This document shows, piece after piece, positions 1-12,600 of a stretch of 64,000 bases of DNA; the stretch's first letter is position 1; each line of letters opens with the position of its first letter. The stretch comes from Ectocarpus siliculosus (taxonomy: Eukaryota > Sar > Phaeophyceae > Ectocarpales > Ectocarpaceae). Below the pieces are notes generated by a model. The model saw nothing but the letters and a program-made list of their open reading frames with translations. It did not search any database and was not told where the DNA came from. The stretch covers positions 2,467,016 through 2,531,015 of the forward strand of contig FN649731.1 in the NCBI GenBank assembly GCA_000310025.1. The letters run 5' to 3'. The translations under genes were made by a program, and so were the position numbers.

Positions 1-1370
1 TCTAGACACAGTTGTAAGCACTGTGTAACTGCCGCGAGGGTGCTTGACCGATTTCACCCAACGTGGTGCGATTTTCCCCTTCGCGCGAAATGTGGGTTCT
101 CGACCCCGCACAACATAATCTACTCCATCACCATTCATGGTTACCGCAAAACAAGAAAAAGCAAAGGCGAAAGAAAAAAACGGTTACCTGGTTGCCGAGC
201 TCCCGCAGTGATCACCTTGTTTTACAACATCGCTGCGAACCGACGAAAACTCAACCCCGATGGCAAACCGGGAAGAGGTGGGGGGGGGTCTGTTACATGT
301 CGTACATGGGGCTTCCACTAGGATTTAGTTTGGAATATTATAACCAATTACAATGTTTTATTTCTGGGATTTACTATGGGTATACACACACTCATACACC
401 TCTGTGTGAACACAATTTTTGTGTCTAGGCCTGTGTGCTAAAGTAAAGTTAAACCTATATTGATGCTCTATATGTAGGATTAACGCACACATAGTCTCAT
501 ACGTCTACCAGTAGAAGTATATGGTTCATAAAATGCGATACTTAGGCCTATACGATAGGATAATATAGAAATTATTCTTCAACGAAAAGCGCCTTGACCA
601 AAGTGGATTGAGCACCCGAAAAATGCCGGGGGGAGGAGGGGGAGAGCAGCACCTTCCAAAACTTTCATCCACGAGCCCTGTTGAGCCCTGTCCACAGGCA
701 GCGTCACAGTTCTAGGTACTACATCCAGCCTCAACAAGCAGACCCCCGTCTACAGATGGCACAATTCCTGGGAGGGGCAACCCTGAAGAAATTGGGAATA
801 GCGTAAACAGTCTTGCCACACACTTGCGGCAGAAAGCTATCGCCTCCGTAATGGGGGTAGAGAACCCGGCCGGCAAGCACCTCATGAATGCCGGCGTTTT
901 GCTGTGGGGGGAGAGGCACTGCAGCACAACGTCGAAGAAGAACCGGTGGAATCGAATGATGAGGCTGCCGCTAGGGCGTTGTCTCGAGAGCCCAACATGT
1001 CTATGGCCCCGGAAGAAGAGGAGGTCCAGCGCAATATCTCGCTGGATTGCGCGGTTCAGCACGCCGCAGGGAACGTAATGTTGCGGGCGGGTGTAACATA
1101 TCGGAAAGAGACCATTGGAAGGAAGGCGGGTCGAGACGTCCCGTTGGGCGCTCCGGGGGGTCTCTCCGGCGAGGTCTCAGCCACTGCAGGTGACTCTTAA
1201 GCTCGACGTGCGTCCTGCAAAAGCGGAGGCGCGCCTTTACGTCCCCAACTAAGGCTACGTGGCTGGTTGGGTGCATGGTAGGTCTGGTTGACATGGGTAC
1301 GGTCGTTAGAACTCTTCAGCGGTTTGGGCGAGCCTGGTCATGGCGGCGCCCAAGGCAGGTCGGGCTGTGG
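1..1370. other. No recognisable gene
   Basis: I see no recognisable exon here. Open frames exist on both strands, for example about 100 codons on plus around 904-1200, but they show no domain, no splice-linked neighbours and no low-complexity signature that would mark them as coding. A G-run occurs near 281-289 and a short G-rich stretch near 629-644. A phrase near 670-700 resembles the edge of the dispersed repeat described at 4605-4832, so this may be eroded repeat DNA. Confidence 0.4.
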
Positions 1371-1590
1371 TCAGAGTCTGCTGGGGGGCCAGATATGGTG
1401 GTTGCGGATGTTGATGCTTCCCCTTGCTGTCCCATCTGCGGTGACTCTTTTGACCTCTGAATATACTCTCTTCCCTTCCACCCCGCTCTATGGGGGCTTA
1501 CGGGCTTCGCCTCCCCTCTCACACCCTTGCGAGTCTGCCTTAGGGGGTCAACGGAGGGCATATGGTTCTCTTGCCCATAGGCTCGACTGA
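1371..1590 (+). repeat. Dispersed repeat, copy A
   Basis: This segment of about 210 bp matches two other segments in the window by eye: 5031-5252 in the same orientation and 4605-4832 in reverse. Shared landmarks, in order, are a CTGCTGGGGG block, a GATGTTGATG block, a CTCTTGTCTTCCC-like block, a cytosine-rich CCTCTCC block, and GGGGTCAACGGAGGGCATAT near 1545. Copy A is the most diverged of the three. There is no coding potential. It could be a MITE, a SINE or a solo terminal repeat; the family is not identified. Confidence 0.7.
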
Positions 1591-2430
1591 TCAGGTGGTG
1601 CGGCAACGTATTCTCGGGTGGACTCGTGGCCCACGATCCTGCGCGTCTACAAGGATTGGCCCACATTAGGAGGCCTGAGACGGCAGGAGAGCTGATGCAA
1701 TATTGTTAAAACAACTTATAGACGCTCTACTTCGCTCACCGTTTGCAGCTGAGACAGTTCGTGCATAGATCGGCTCCTCGGGGCCTGGGTATCAGCGCGG
1801 AATCAACAACTGCTCCTTAATCCAGCGATTCGTACTCTTCTTGTCCGGTGATTGACAAGTAGTGTACAACATACATGGTCAAAGCTTCTCTTTCAGAGAA
1901 ACGATTGGCATACGAACGATGTCAAGAGGTTCTCACAGAACAGTCACAGACGAGTCATGTTATGGACATAATACGGAGTGATCACATTCACTTTAACGGG
2001 CTTTTCTCGTCTTTTTCCACATGTGGGGTATTAAGTAAACACCGGGTGGTTGACAATGTTCGTGAAAACGTGCCATGGAGAGACATTTTGAAGTTGTCCC
2101 ATCTTGTGGATGCAGCATAACTGCCACCTCTTCGACACCTCTAGAGGGAAAACAGGGAAGTATCCGACACTTCGATCTCTGTTATTGCCCCCATACCCCT
2201 AGCGCCGCCACCAGTACGAACATTATATTCGTACCCGGACAGTCACAGCCTATCGTAGTATTTTGTGCAGATTCTGCACGAAGTCGCCACTTACAGTTTT
2301 GCATACCTGGTTGCGGGTATCGTTGCCGCGGCTGGTGGAGGTAGCGGAACCTCTCCGACGCTGCTGGAGCAGCACCTGGCGCCACGTCGATATATTTTCA
2401 ATTGTGTAAGCTCGAATATCTTGACAACCT
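1591..2430. other. No recognisable gene
   Basis: An open frame of 81 codons on plus (1875-2120) begins with ATG but has no recognisable domain and no convincing donor or acceptor partner. The right part may be decayed DNA of the adjoining retroelement fossil. I see nothing else. Confidence 0.35.
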
Positions 2431-3400
2431 CTTTCATCTGACTCTCCAACTCTTGCAGTTATTTTTGCAAAGTTGCGACCGTACCCCGATGTCCTGTACC
2501 TCGCGTGTGAGCGCACACCATGAGTTGTTGCTTTGGCATCTCCAGGAATTCACATAACCTGGCGCCCGTTCAGCTTCATTCGAAATATTCCTTCGCCGAC
2601 CTTCACAACCTTTCATGGCGGCGCCATTAAAATCGCCATTAAAATCTTCGCTCCATGCGAAAGTTCTGACTAAGTCACGTGTACCCTGTTGAGCTCGACA
2701 AATGGCCTCCTTCGACGGCATCATATCATCAGGTACGTTGGGCGCAAGCACAATCACAGCTCTTTTTACTGCAGCAACATTGACTAACCTCGATAGCAAG
2801 TCGTCTAAGCAGTTCCTCTCTCAAGATATGTGCATGATGGAGTAATGGAGTTGTGCCAACACCATCTTCCACTGCTCCGGACGCTCGACTGTAGTCTTAG
2901 GCAACCACGACACGCACGCGTCCGGATTGAACATAAACTGGTATGGGAGATTGCGGTGGTTGGCGTACGAACTCAACACCCCACAACCGGTAGTCGAGTC
3001 TCTTGCACGTGCTGACGATGGAGAAAACTTGATCAACGGTCGCGCATTTTGTCCTAGAAACCTTGAACAGGCCGCTGAGGAACGCGAGCGTCTCGTGGGT
3101 CATATATTTGTATCGCCTCTGCGCCGAAGCTCTTCCTGCGACACCTTCGCCAAGAACCTACCCCAATGCCCTTCAGACGCATCGGGAAACATCAGCACAG
3201 CAAACCCATTCCTCGGATGCGACAATGCCACCACCGCATGTGCTACAAAATCCTGTTCCGATGTCCAAGCCGCAACCATACCGGCAGTCCAGGCCTCGCT
3301 CTAAATCGCGCCATTGGATGCAATTCTTCCAACCGGCGCGGCGTTGGAACTCTGTCTTGCCGAGAGCTTTCCCAAAACGTATACTTCAGTTTCGGCATGC
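2430..3400 (-). mobile_element. Ty3/gypsy-type LTR retroelement fossil (RT/RNase H to integrase edge)
   Basis: On the minus strand, short stretches in different frames resemble the late reverse-transcriptase/RNase H part of Ty3/gypsy polyproteins. They include a segment like the RNase H entry (FAVLMFPDASEGHWGRFLAK), a 'HETLAFLSGLFKVSR' and 'FSIVSTCKRLDYRLWG' stretch, and the end of RNase H, 'MHIS' followed by a DDLLSRLVNV motif. After these comes a segment that may be the start of the integrase part. No terminal repeats, gag or full integrase were seen. The copy is clearly broken, with several breaks, and looks old. Similar polyproteins are common in stramenopile genomes. Confidence 0.75.
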
Positions 3401-4604
3401 TCTTCGTCGTGGAGTAAATCGAGCTTTGCAAAATTGGTTCAGTGGTGTGATATCAACCTACGGTAGGCACCAGGAACCAGACAGACCCTACCAGCAAGAG
3501 TCCTCGTCCCTCGCCCTGCGTGGAACAGGCGACTGCGGCTTCCTCGGGGTTTAAGATCCAGTTAATCGACAAACACTGCTACATCATCTGCCGTGTGCAA
3601 TTCCAAGTGGACCAGGTAGCCTGGGTCGGTGCCTATTCCATTTCGTTGCACGCAGATACACGGCGTGCGATATCGAGCTGTCCTGTGGTTCAATTCTTTC
3701 GTTGTTGAAGAGACAGAAACCCAATGCAGTTTCCTCCATCACGGGCACTGGCTTGCTGACCGATATGTTGTACACTGCACACAGTTAACCCAGTGCTGAG
3801 AGGGCAGTTTGCGAGGTAATGTTTGCGTGAGCATGACGTTTCGCACTCTGGTGTTCAAATTCCCGGATTTGAAAAGTGTTGAAGCCATATGCTCTTTGTT
3901 CGCAGGCATGCTGATTGTGGGTACTGCCTCTCCTTTTTTCCTCTCAAGCGTTCACGTTTCCAGAACTTTTCAATCGTCCCGATCCTTGTTTATGTAATGA
4001 TGACAATTGTGTTAATATTGTGTAGTGCGCGATCGTATGGTGCACAACCTCCGCCTGAACGATACCGAAGTCCCTTGAAGAAAGGGCGAGGGAGTTCTCG
4101 TACACATTCGGGACGCCGGAGAAGTAGAGAGTCGTGTAGGTAATAAATTAATTAAACTTTTATCGCAAATTACCCGATATGCGAACGGTGCCCTCTGTTA
4201 ACCTTTCATAGCCATTATATCATGCACACATACATATCGCCGGCCTCCCCTTCTAGACGCGCCTGGAATCAGGTAGGGCCTAGGACTAGAACCCTCCCCC
4301 CGAAGCCTCGGGGGACTGGTCGATTCACCTCCTTGGTGATGGTAAACAAAGTATACTATTTCATAGGAGTCTCTCTATCTCTCTATCTCCTCTTCCTCCT
4401 GCCAACGTGCCAACTAGGCAGATAGAAACCCCATTCTATCATACCTTAGACATGCAGATATCCAAAGGCAGTTTCAAACCATGAGCCACTATGCAACCCA
4501 CCCAGGTGCGCTGCGTCCACACCCTTCGTATGTACAGAACTTTTGCTCCCAATTGTCGTTCTGCTGGGTGCTGTGTGCCGTGTGCCTTCTTTGCAACATA
4601 CCAT
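3401..4604. other. No recognisable gene
   Basis: This stretch may hold further decayed flank of the retroelement to its left. A short CT-rich repeat (TCTCTCTATCTCTCTATCTCC) lies near 4370-4390. No host exon is recognised on either strand. Confidence 0.35.
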
Positions 4605-4832
4605 GGTAAAGACCAGAGAGCCATATGGCCCTCAGACCCCATATAGGGCGGCCGCACCCGGGTGTGAGGGGAGAGGCCAGGCCTCTAACCCCACAGAGAG
4701 GAATAGGCGGGAAGACAACAGAGGATCATATTGTCCAGAAGTCAGCAGAGGCCCCCTGGATGGAACAACAAGGGGTATCATCAACATCCCCAAGTACCAT
4801 GTCCGAGTCCCCAGCAGAGCCCTGTCCACAAC
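4605..4832 (-). repeat. Dispersed repeat, copy C (left arm of inverted repeat)
   Basis: Read on the minus strand this matches copies A (1371-1590) and B (5031-5252) along its whole length. It has a CTCTGCTGGGG start, GGACATGGTACTTGG, GATGTTGATGATA, TCCATCCAGGGGG, CTTCTGG and CCTGGCCTCTCC blocks, then a GGGCCATATGGCTCTCTGGTC end. With copy B it forms a large inverted repeat with a spacer of about 200 bp, so single-stranded DNA or RNA could fold into a long hairpin. Confidence 0.8.
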
Positions 4833-5030
4833 GCCCCCAACGCGCATCACTACTTCTCAGCAGAACCCGACAAGCTTTGACAACTACTAGGCTGTTGACT
4901 ACAAACCAAAACAAGGGACAAAGCGCGAGCATGATAACTCGCCATGAACGGTCAAATCACCTGAGCAGCAACAAGCCTAACAGCCTTGTACACAACCGCA
5001 GCGGCGCCCTGGCCACAAACATGTAGACCG

Positions 5031-5252
5031 GGCTCTGCTGGGGGCTCGGACATGGTACTTGGAGATGTTGATGATAACGCCTTATTGCTCCATCCAGGGG
5101 GGCTCTGCTGACTTCTGGCCACAACGCACTCCTCTCTTGTCTTCCCTTGCCCCTCTTTGTGGGCGTAGAGCCCTGGCCTCTCCAATTACACTCTGGGGAG
5201 GTCAGCCTAGGGGGTCAACTGAGGGCATATTGCTCTCCGGTCCGTACGCCTC
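5031..5252 (+). repeat. Dispersed repeat, copy B (right arm of inverted repeat)
   Basis: This copy lies in the same orientation as copy A and inverted relative to copy C. The B/C pair is visibly more alike than either is to A, which suggests a later duplication or a single foldback insertion. The outer flanks also look related in direct orientation: a CAATTGTCGTTCTG...TGCCTTCTTTG phrase before 4605 resembles CAACTGTCGTACTG...TGCCTTCTTTG after 5270. Confidence 0.8.
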
Positions 5253-8200
5253 GCCGTTACATGTGAACGAGCGTCCCAACTGTCGTACTGTTATGTCCTG
5301 TGTGGTTTGTGCTGTTTGCCTTCTTTGAAAAGATAGGATACCTGTCGCTACAACGAGCGACAGCTGATAGATGTAACTGTCGTCAGACGAGTGCATCCAC
5401 GGGCGGAACTGCGTGTTACTGAGGTGCATTCCTACGTATCGATCCCCCGCAAAAACGAATCAGTGACAAAAATTCCCCGTTCAGTCAATAAAAAATCGGC
5501 GCAATAAAAAGTGTCCTATCGCTGAATGCACGCCTTGTTTGACACACAACAGGTCAATTGGCTTTGCTCAATATAGAGCGGTTGTACCAGCACAAAAATG
5601 AGCATCGACATAGAGGACAGCATTTGTATAAAGACCCTGTCCACTCGGCCTGCTGTTTTCAACACTGGGGGCAGGGAGCAGTGTCACAAACTGGGTTTCG
5701 CCTGCGATTTCCTCAATTGCTTCCGCTCATTTTTCCCGTGATGACCCAAGTCTGACCCCCCCTTTTTACCGCTCCCTGCCGAAAGGTAGACGAACTCAAC
5801 AGTCATAGAGAGGCGGCGGCGCTGAGGTTCAGTATTATATACATGACCAATCCGAAAGAGCTTGCGTGTCGGAGGCCCTATTGCTCTACTGCTGCGTGGT
5901 GCCGTGGCTTTGTGGGGCTGTCTCCGACCCAAATCAGGCCATCTCACCAAATTGTTTCAAACGGCAATTTGGCGAGGTGGTACACATCTCTCACACACTT
6001 TCTAGAGCAGCACCCGAGCCCCCAACACCACGAAGCAACACAGCGCCGGGAGTAAGGATCATATAGACAGCTGAACCGATAGAATCAGCGCGTTGGAGGC
6101 CTTGGGGCTGCTGCTGTCCTCATTCTACTGTTTCCGTGTTTGTCATATACATATGTGTGGTACAAAAAAGACCCACGCGTCAACAGTAGCTGTCGAAGAC
6201 GAGGGCACCATGCAATGTCTCGATTTGGATAAACAACTACCTGAACGCGGCTTATACCGCTGTTCTATCCGCTGTGGCCGCTGTGCGTGTGTTGTCTACT
6301 GTGCGTGTGTGCCTGTGCTTGTGTTCTGCAGCTGCTGCAGTCTGCTGTGTGTTTCGAGAGAAAAAGAACGTGCGGTCTCCTCTTTAAAATCAGGCGATGT
6401 AGTCTAAAACCTAGATAAAGCGAACAGACACACGCAGAAACTTTGTTTTCTTAACGGAGCCCTATGTTGCGCTGAGACCTCAGGCCAGATTAGAAACCTC
6501 GCTTTGCTCGAATAACAAATCTCGTATTCATTTCTGCGAGGCCCTGACCGGAAATTGGCATCTTCAGTTCATTTGAAACCTCTACGGCACGGTTTCTATT
6601 CATGACGTGCACGCCTAACGTCATTTAAAGTGGCAACGATTGACCGCATGTTACAATTGAGTGTCTTGCGATAACCTCCCACCTTGACATATTCCCAGAT
6701 TCCCAAGATACCATAGAGGGGGAGCTTGTATGTCCATTCAATGCATGGTATTTTTTGTGCTTCGGCATTGATGTATGTCTCGTGTGGCAAGGTGTGTTTT
6801 CTCGTGCTTCCTTCTCGGCGGCTCGCACAAGGCTTCACCGATACGATGTCAGGCATTCAGGCATGTTCGAAGCTAGACAGGAATCCTTGACACGTGTACT
6901 CGTGCACAACATCGAAGAACGTCGCGGGGAATGGCTCTCTTTCGCTGGGACGTGCTCCACGAACGGCAATGCCTGGCGAACCAATTACCGTCAAAGACAA
7001 GAGGAAGAAACAAATGCCCTCACGATATTTCATGTTTCTTTCGCTACCAACAACAACTAGCCGTCCTTCGCTGTCGCATGGCACTATCCACACAATACTT
7101 ATCTTGCTTCCACAAGCTTGCTGCGCCGTCGCCTCCGCTTGTTGTATATCGGTTAGAAAATCAACCCATGTATCGATGAGATTGTGATGAATCAACCCAA
7201 CGTGGTCGGCGTTGCCTGTCTCAAGCTCTTTTTGTGTAGCGAGTAGCCGCGGGTAGAATAGACAGCTGACTTCGAGACATTACCAATCAACAGCGCATAC
7301 TTACGGAGAAGAAATAGACAGAGGTGAAAGGGTGTGCCGGTAGAGAAATTCGCCGGTCACCATTGATTGTAGGGTGTTCATATCATGGGTCACCCCGTCG
7401 CTGCTCATTCAGTCTTTCTAACGGACGGCTTCCTTCCGTGATCACAGGCCAAGAAGGACCCAAAAGGACTATCGCGAAAGAACTACACTGGTGTGTGTAG
7501 AAAGGAAAATAACCCGCAAGGGTACAAAAACATATACTAACAAAATTCAGGATGTCACGGAGAGCTGTTACTTACTAAAAATATAGCACACAACATCACG
7601 CTCACATAGTCTGTGAAAAGCGCGGCTGGACGTACGTACCAGGTGCGCAGTGTTGTAACATTTGCAAGCATGGATAAAATCCATATCTCGCATCTCGCAT
7701 GCATGGTGGAACGGAAACGACCCAAAAAAAACAAAAAAACTGATCTGAAAAACGACGTCTGGAATGCTACAATTGCTCTGTTGTTGCGCTTGGCCTGTTA
7801 CGCAATGATTATCTAAGATTCGAACAATTACAGCAGTTCGAACTTTTCCATACACTTTGTTGCTTCTTCTCCGAGCGAAAATATTTATCGGAGAGGAGAC
7901 AAAGAGGACGGCAAGCCGGAGCAGAGGAAACAGCGCATATGCTATGGCACACACGGAACGCGAAAGAATCCCATCGGATATCTGAATGCATTGCCCGTGT
8001 GTATTGATGTGTACTCGTGTGTGCATGATATATGCATAATATATAGCACTTCGACTTTTTGGTGGTTGTGTTCTTTTTTCTCTGGTGGGACAGCGTTTTC
8101 TCCAACACTTTCTTCTGCATGGCACTCAGAGGACCCGTCGGTATACTACCTGCTATGCGTGGGTCTCGTGAGACATTGGTGGTGCGTGTACTGGGCCGCC

Positions 8201-9440
8201 TACAGTCACCGCGACTGGCTCTATTTTCAAGGACTGGGAATCCGAACCAAAAAAAGCCTACTGACACATAAAAACTGAATGAACCGGAACACTTTAGCGC
8301 GATGTTTTCGTTTTCCTCTTCGGCGGTCTGTTTGTTTAGTTGCGCGTGTCTTTTCCATGATGAGTTTTTCGCGTTGTTCGTCTGTTGCGAACATACATGA
8401 TATTGAAAGACCAGCTGGGCGCTGGAGCTTAACACATATGGTACATTGTTGTTGTTGTTGTTGTCTTCACATTAAACTCGTGTCAATTGCTAACCCCAAC
8501 ATCTAGCAAAGACTCGGTCCGTGGTCACAAAAAATGCTAGAGCCATCAGAAGATCTAAAGAACACGCGAACTATTAGCAAGAAAAGGGTACACAAGCCCG
8601 AAGAGGTACACCTACAATCCCTGCAGCACGTTTGCGTTCTCAAAACTGAACTACACACTACAATTCGTCCCGCACTTTACCAAAATGAATGTCGACTACA
8701 GCGTACTGCTGTCGGAAGTGCTGTCTGTACAATAGCAACACCATGGTATAAGCATGGTACACAAGCTCGGGGAATGCAGCTGCTGTCTGAAGTGCTGTCA
8801 GAATGCGTCCGTGGACATACAATGAAGAAGAACAACCAACCACCGCCATCATTGCATTTGACAATCACCCAAATCTATCCAGATCATCTGTGTTAGACAC
8901 AGCAGTGTAAACATCGACACTGACTAGGAATCGTTCCACATTTAAGGGGTCTTCCACGATGCATGTACACAATTAAGGCACCCGGGGTATCCGCGTCATC
9001 TCTGCCGCGTCTCTCTACAAAAACAGTCACGTCATCACACACACTCCAACACCTTTATTCAGGAAAAAAACGGAAAATAATTGACAACACAAGAGATCTT
9101 TGTCCGTGAGTCACGGTTCGATGCCGTCCCCATGCTCCGGTTCCGCTGCTCCCGTGCCGCTGCTCCCGTGCCGCTGTGGCCAGTCCTAGCACGACCGAAC
9201 TCGACCCGCTCCGTTCGTAAACGCTCTCGCTGCTGTCCTTCCCAGTCGGTTCCTTCGCTTTCTCCCTCGTTGCACTTAGGGTTCTTGGTCTGAAAATTCT
9301 CGCGCCGAAGGGTCAACCAGCCCAATCAGCTCGTCACCACCTGTCCCCTCCTCCTTTGATGGCAAAACCAGGTTACTGAGACAGTACAGCTCCCTCTAGC
9401 AAACCTAGGGCCGTGCACATAGTGCCCGTCCACCTTTCTG
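5253..9440. other. Intergenic, no recognisable gene
   Basis: Long open frames occur, for example two overlapping minus frames of about 185 and 208 codons between 7568 and 8435. Their translations are rich in Ser, Arg, Cys and His, with no domain, and they read like chance frames. A GTTGTT microsatellite lies near 8447-8463, and a GTGTGC-rich stretch near 6290-6350. A 15-bp unit is duplicated near 9143-9176 (CCGCTGCTCCCGTG). No exon of a known family was found. Confidence 0.4.
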
Positions 9441-9611
9441 ATGGCGTCTGCCTCCGCGCACAAAGATGAGATGGGCATTGCTGCCTACACCGACGGCCAG
9501 GAGGCCCGCGCATCTGCACCTTTGTACCTGACGCACCAGTGCCAACCCAACTCCAACACTACGCACGCCTCGCGGCGGATGCACCGCAGCAAGAAGGTAT
9601 CGGTCCCTTGA
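9441..9611 (+). CDS. Candidate short ORF or first exon, unknown
   Basis: An ATG frame of 56 codons runs MASASAHKDEMGIAAYTDGQ and ends in a basic RRMHRSKK stretch. A possible donor (AAG|GTATCG) lies just before the stop, so this could be a first exon. The base composition is richer in G/C at third positions than in the surroundings, which is the only positive sign. I recognise no family and found no partner exon downstream. It may be nothing. Confidence 0.15.
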   Translation: MASASAHKDEMGIAAYTDGQEARASAPLYLTHQCQPNSNTTHASRRMHRSKKVSVP

Positions 9612-10949
9612 GGGTGAGTCTAGCCCTGCTCGCTAGAAAGACCCCCCCCGTCGCTATGGGTCATGCGTAAGCATAACCTTGCCGAGGCAACGAAGGGGAA
9701 GACGGGACAGTTAGTTTATTGCAACTGAATCAAGGGGAAAAAAAAAAACCACCAACATTCAAAAGCATTGGCATCCGTCGGAATTCGATAATGTGGCGAC
9801 GGATTGTTTTCTTTACCAGCCAACTACATACATCACAGCAGTTTTCTTTGTTGTGCAGTCCCGGGTGTGCCGCAAACACAGCACAGCTGTCAACCACAGA
9901 TGTAAACAGCGGTTTTTCATGGTCGCAGAGGGGACCAAGGCTTTTGATTGATGTTGCTTATGGTAACACACCACGCGACACAGAGGTCCTCTCGCACAAC
10001 TCTAGCAGCGGTCAATTATATTTCAACTCCGAAAAATCGAAAGATTCGAAAATTTAAACATGTGGTAAGCAGTCGATGTCTGTCACCGTTCTTGGGCACG
10101 TTGAGCGTCTCTTTGATCCGTTGTTGGCGTTTGCGTGAAAAAGTCCCACAGACCATACATGGGAAACACGATCACACAAGAAGCGTCAGTGTTCAAACGC
10201 AGCGGACTACAGCAGTAGGACCTGCAGCAAAAATGCCACTAGCCCAAAGCACACACTCGCGCACAAGTGGAAAGCCACGACGGGACAAAACAAAATACCC
10301 CGCACATGATGCAAATTCCAGGAAAATTGCACGCAAAACCCACACTACCGAACGTCATGACGTTGAGATGCAGCCATGCGACCGCGATGGCATTGCTTGG
10401 CCATGTCCTCTGGCGTCGCCCCCGGGAGACCTAACTCCCGCAGGGGAACCTTGTTACATGTACGTGAAGATGTGCACCGGAAAACTATCTGCTGCTGATG
10501 ATGACGATGCGGTTGATGCTGCCAAGCGGACCCTGAGATTCATTTTTTCCCCAAATAGGTGTTCGAGCGACAAAAAGAGCGAGATTGAGCAGCACTGTAT
10601 GCGATTTCGTCGTATCATATAATAGGTCCACTGGTACTGCCCACACGCAAATATTTACAAGACCACCGAAATGAACACAACCGTCGGACGCACCCTATGA
10701 CTCAGCGGGGATTTAGAGTAGCTACAATGACCCGTAGTAGCAGTGGCGGCGCGAGAGCACACATACCGAACGCACGTGAGGACACCAACAGAAGGCGCCG
10801 GAGGCCGGGAACAACAGAGTTTTTTAACACCAGTAACAGAGAAGGCCTCCGGCTCAAATCAAATCACCCTTGTCCCCGAGCGTATGTATCGATTGCTCGG
10901 GGGAGAGGATACATTATTCACAATAAAGAAGGAAGCACATCAGCACCCA
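9612..10949. other. No recognisable gene
   Basis: A plus frame open from 9948 to 10622 has no recognisable domain. Its last part (about 10450-10620) includes an acidic ADDDDAVDAAKR stretch, but no splice partners were found. Some of this may be the downstream flank of the copia fossil to the right. A short GATA-type repeat (ATAGATAGATAGG) lies at about 10986-10998, near the likely edge of that element. Confidence 0.35.
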
Positions 10950-12600
10950 ACAACTCTCATGGCAACCGAAATACAGCACAAGATACATAGATAGATAGGC
11001 TAGCGAGACCCTCGTCCCTCTTGAGATACTGGCGAGCTTCTGGCTGCTGCTTCGATACTGTATGCAAATAACTCTCCAGAGTAACGTACTCTCTCTGCAC
11101 GTCACCTCTCGCTACAAGCCTCGACGTAACCTTAGTGGGCCTTTCAAATCCATCGTCCGTCCAATCGTTACCCACCTTTGGCGTTGATCGTGTGTTGCAC
11201 TGACTGCTTTCTTGCCCGAGTGAACGTCCGCATCCAACAACCCGTAATTTTTTCTTTTCATGGAATCGCTCCAGAGGTGCCGACACTCCGACGCCATGGC
11301 CTTGTTGTAGCGCTTGGGAGAACGAAGGTCGCTAGCTTCACTGCCCGGGACTTCAAGGAGTTGATCCGGCGTTCGCTGGTCGTGCAGCGTGGCGTCCATA
11401 ACTTCCCGGTCCGCGAGAAGCGTTGCAACAGGATATGGTGTGCCTGCTCCTCCCACTCCCCCCGGGTCCACTGCTGAAAGAAACCCCCCCAGCTCCCTGC
11501 GCTCCCCATCCACAGCGCTCCGAGCCTCCAGCGTAGACACCCGAGTGTTCCTGTAGAGAGTGTTCCTGCCCAGCGTCGAGATAAAGCCCGTGCTGTGCCT
11601 GGTGTCCGATCTCGTGTGGCCATGCAGCCGCGAGTCTTGCATACCCTCTGTCTTCTTACCCGGGCCAAGCTGTAGAATAGCGTGTGCCGTGATCGGGGGC
11701 CTCGCAGGGTACGGCGGCGGCAGTGGCTGGCCCGGAGAGGGCAACGGCAAAGGTGATGGACACGCCAGGAGGCGGCTGGCCCTCAGGGGCAACGGCGAGG
11801 GCGACGCCGCAGGCGGTGGTACCGTGGCAGGAAGGGGCGTTGAAAATATGCGACGGGGGGCGGTGCGGGAGAGGGCGTGGTTGCTGGCGGCGGCGTTGCG
11901 ATGGAGAGCGACTGTCCAAAAGAGGGCGACGGCGAAGATGCTAAACCAAAATTGTTCGAGATGACCGGCTCGTGGGCGTGGGAGATGTCGGCGTAGCGGG
12001 GACACCAGAAGAACCTCCCTCACCGGCTGGCGCCGTCGCCACCCACGCCATGTTTTTGGTTTAGACAACGCGGCCGGGCTGAGCTTTCAGGATTTTCACG
12101 GTACCGCCCGAACGTTTGCCGCCGCCAATCTGGCCTGGTCATCGAGCTTCGTACGGCGCTTCTCGGGAATGTAGCCAGGCTGCAAGAAGGCAGCAAGCAC
12201 CCACAACGGCGCTTGCTCCCCCCACTGCGTTCGTCTCCGATTGGTTGATCGCGTCAGCAGCTACTTCATCCATCCCAGTCAAAAGTCGTCACCGCGCTTG
12301 TAAGGCCGAGCATGGAAGAGAAGTCGACGTTGAAGACACACGTCCAGCGCTGCTGCGACTGGCCACAGCCGCCTTCATGATGCGCCAAATGGCACTCAAA
12401 TAATGCGCAACATCAGGCGGAGTGCAGAAACGTCGAAAGAGTCTCACGAGTCCACTCGCTCGCATCGCCGACCCGGAAGAACTCGATGCGCCCATAAGGA
12501 CGCCGCCAGCAACTATTTCGCTGCGGCCAAAGCGTCGGGCGTCGGGCTTCCTCTCGCGTCCAGGGCAGACCGCAGATCAGTTCCACCGCACTTCCTGGTG
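10950..12600 (-). mobile_element. Ty1/copia-type LTR retroelement fossil (integrase to RT)
   Basis: On the minus strand, pieces in more than one frame resemble Ty1/copia polyproteins in the expected order. From right to left these are: an integrase-core piece with 'FCTPPDVAHY' (about 12.3-12.5 kb); a post-integrase piece with 'GYIPEKRRTKLD' (about 12.15-12.2 kb); a Pro-rich linker (about 11.7-12.0 kb); the entry to reverse transcriptase with 'YNKAMASECRHLWSDSMK' (about 11.25 kb); and an RT piece with 'RLVARGDVQREYV' (about 11.1 kb). A frame of over 300 codons covers the linker and RT entry. Ends and terminal repeats were not found. The element is broken with several breaks. It has the same orientation as the gypsy fossil. 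Confidence 0.8.

Noticed and set aside
7568-8435. Two long overlapping minus-strand open frames as genes
   Set aside because: No domain, odd Cys/His/Arg-rich composition, no splice partners; they overlap each other in different frames.
11112-12068. A 318-codon minus open frame as a host gene
   Set aside because: Its right-hand part is a Pro-rich linker and its left-hand part resembles Ty1/copia reverse transcriptase; it belongs to a broken retroelement.
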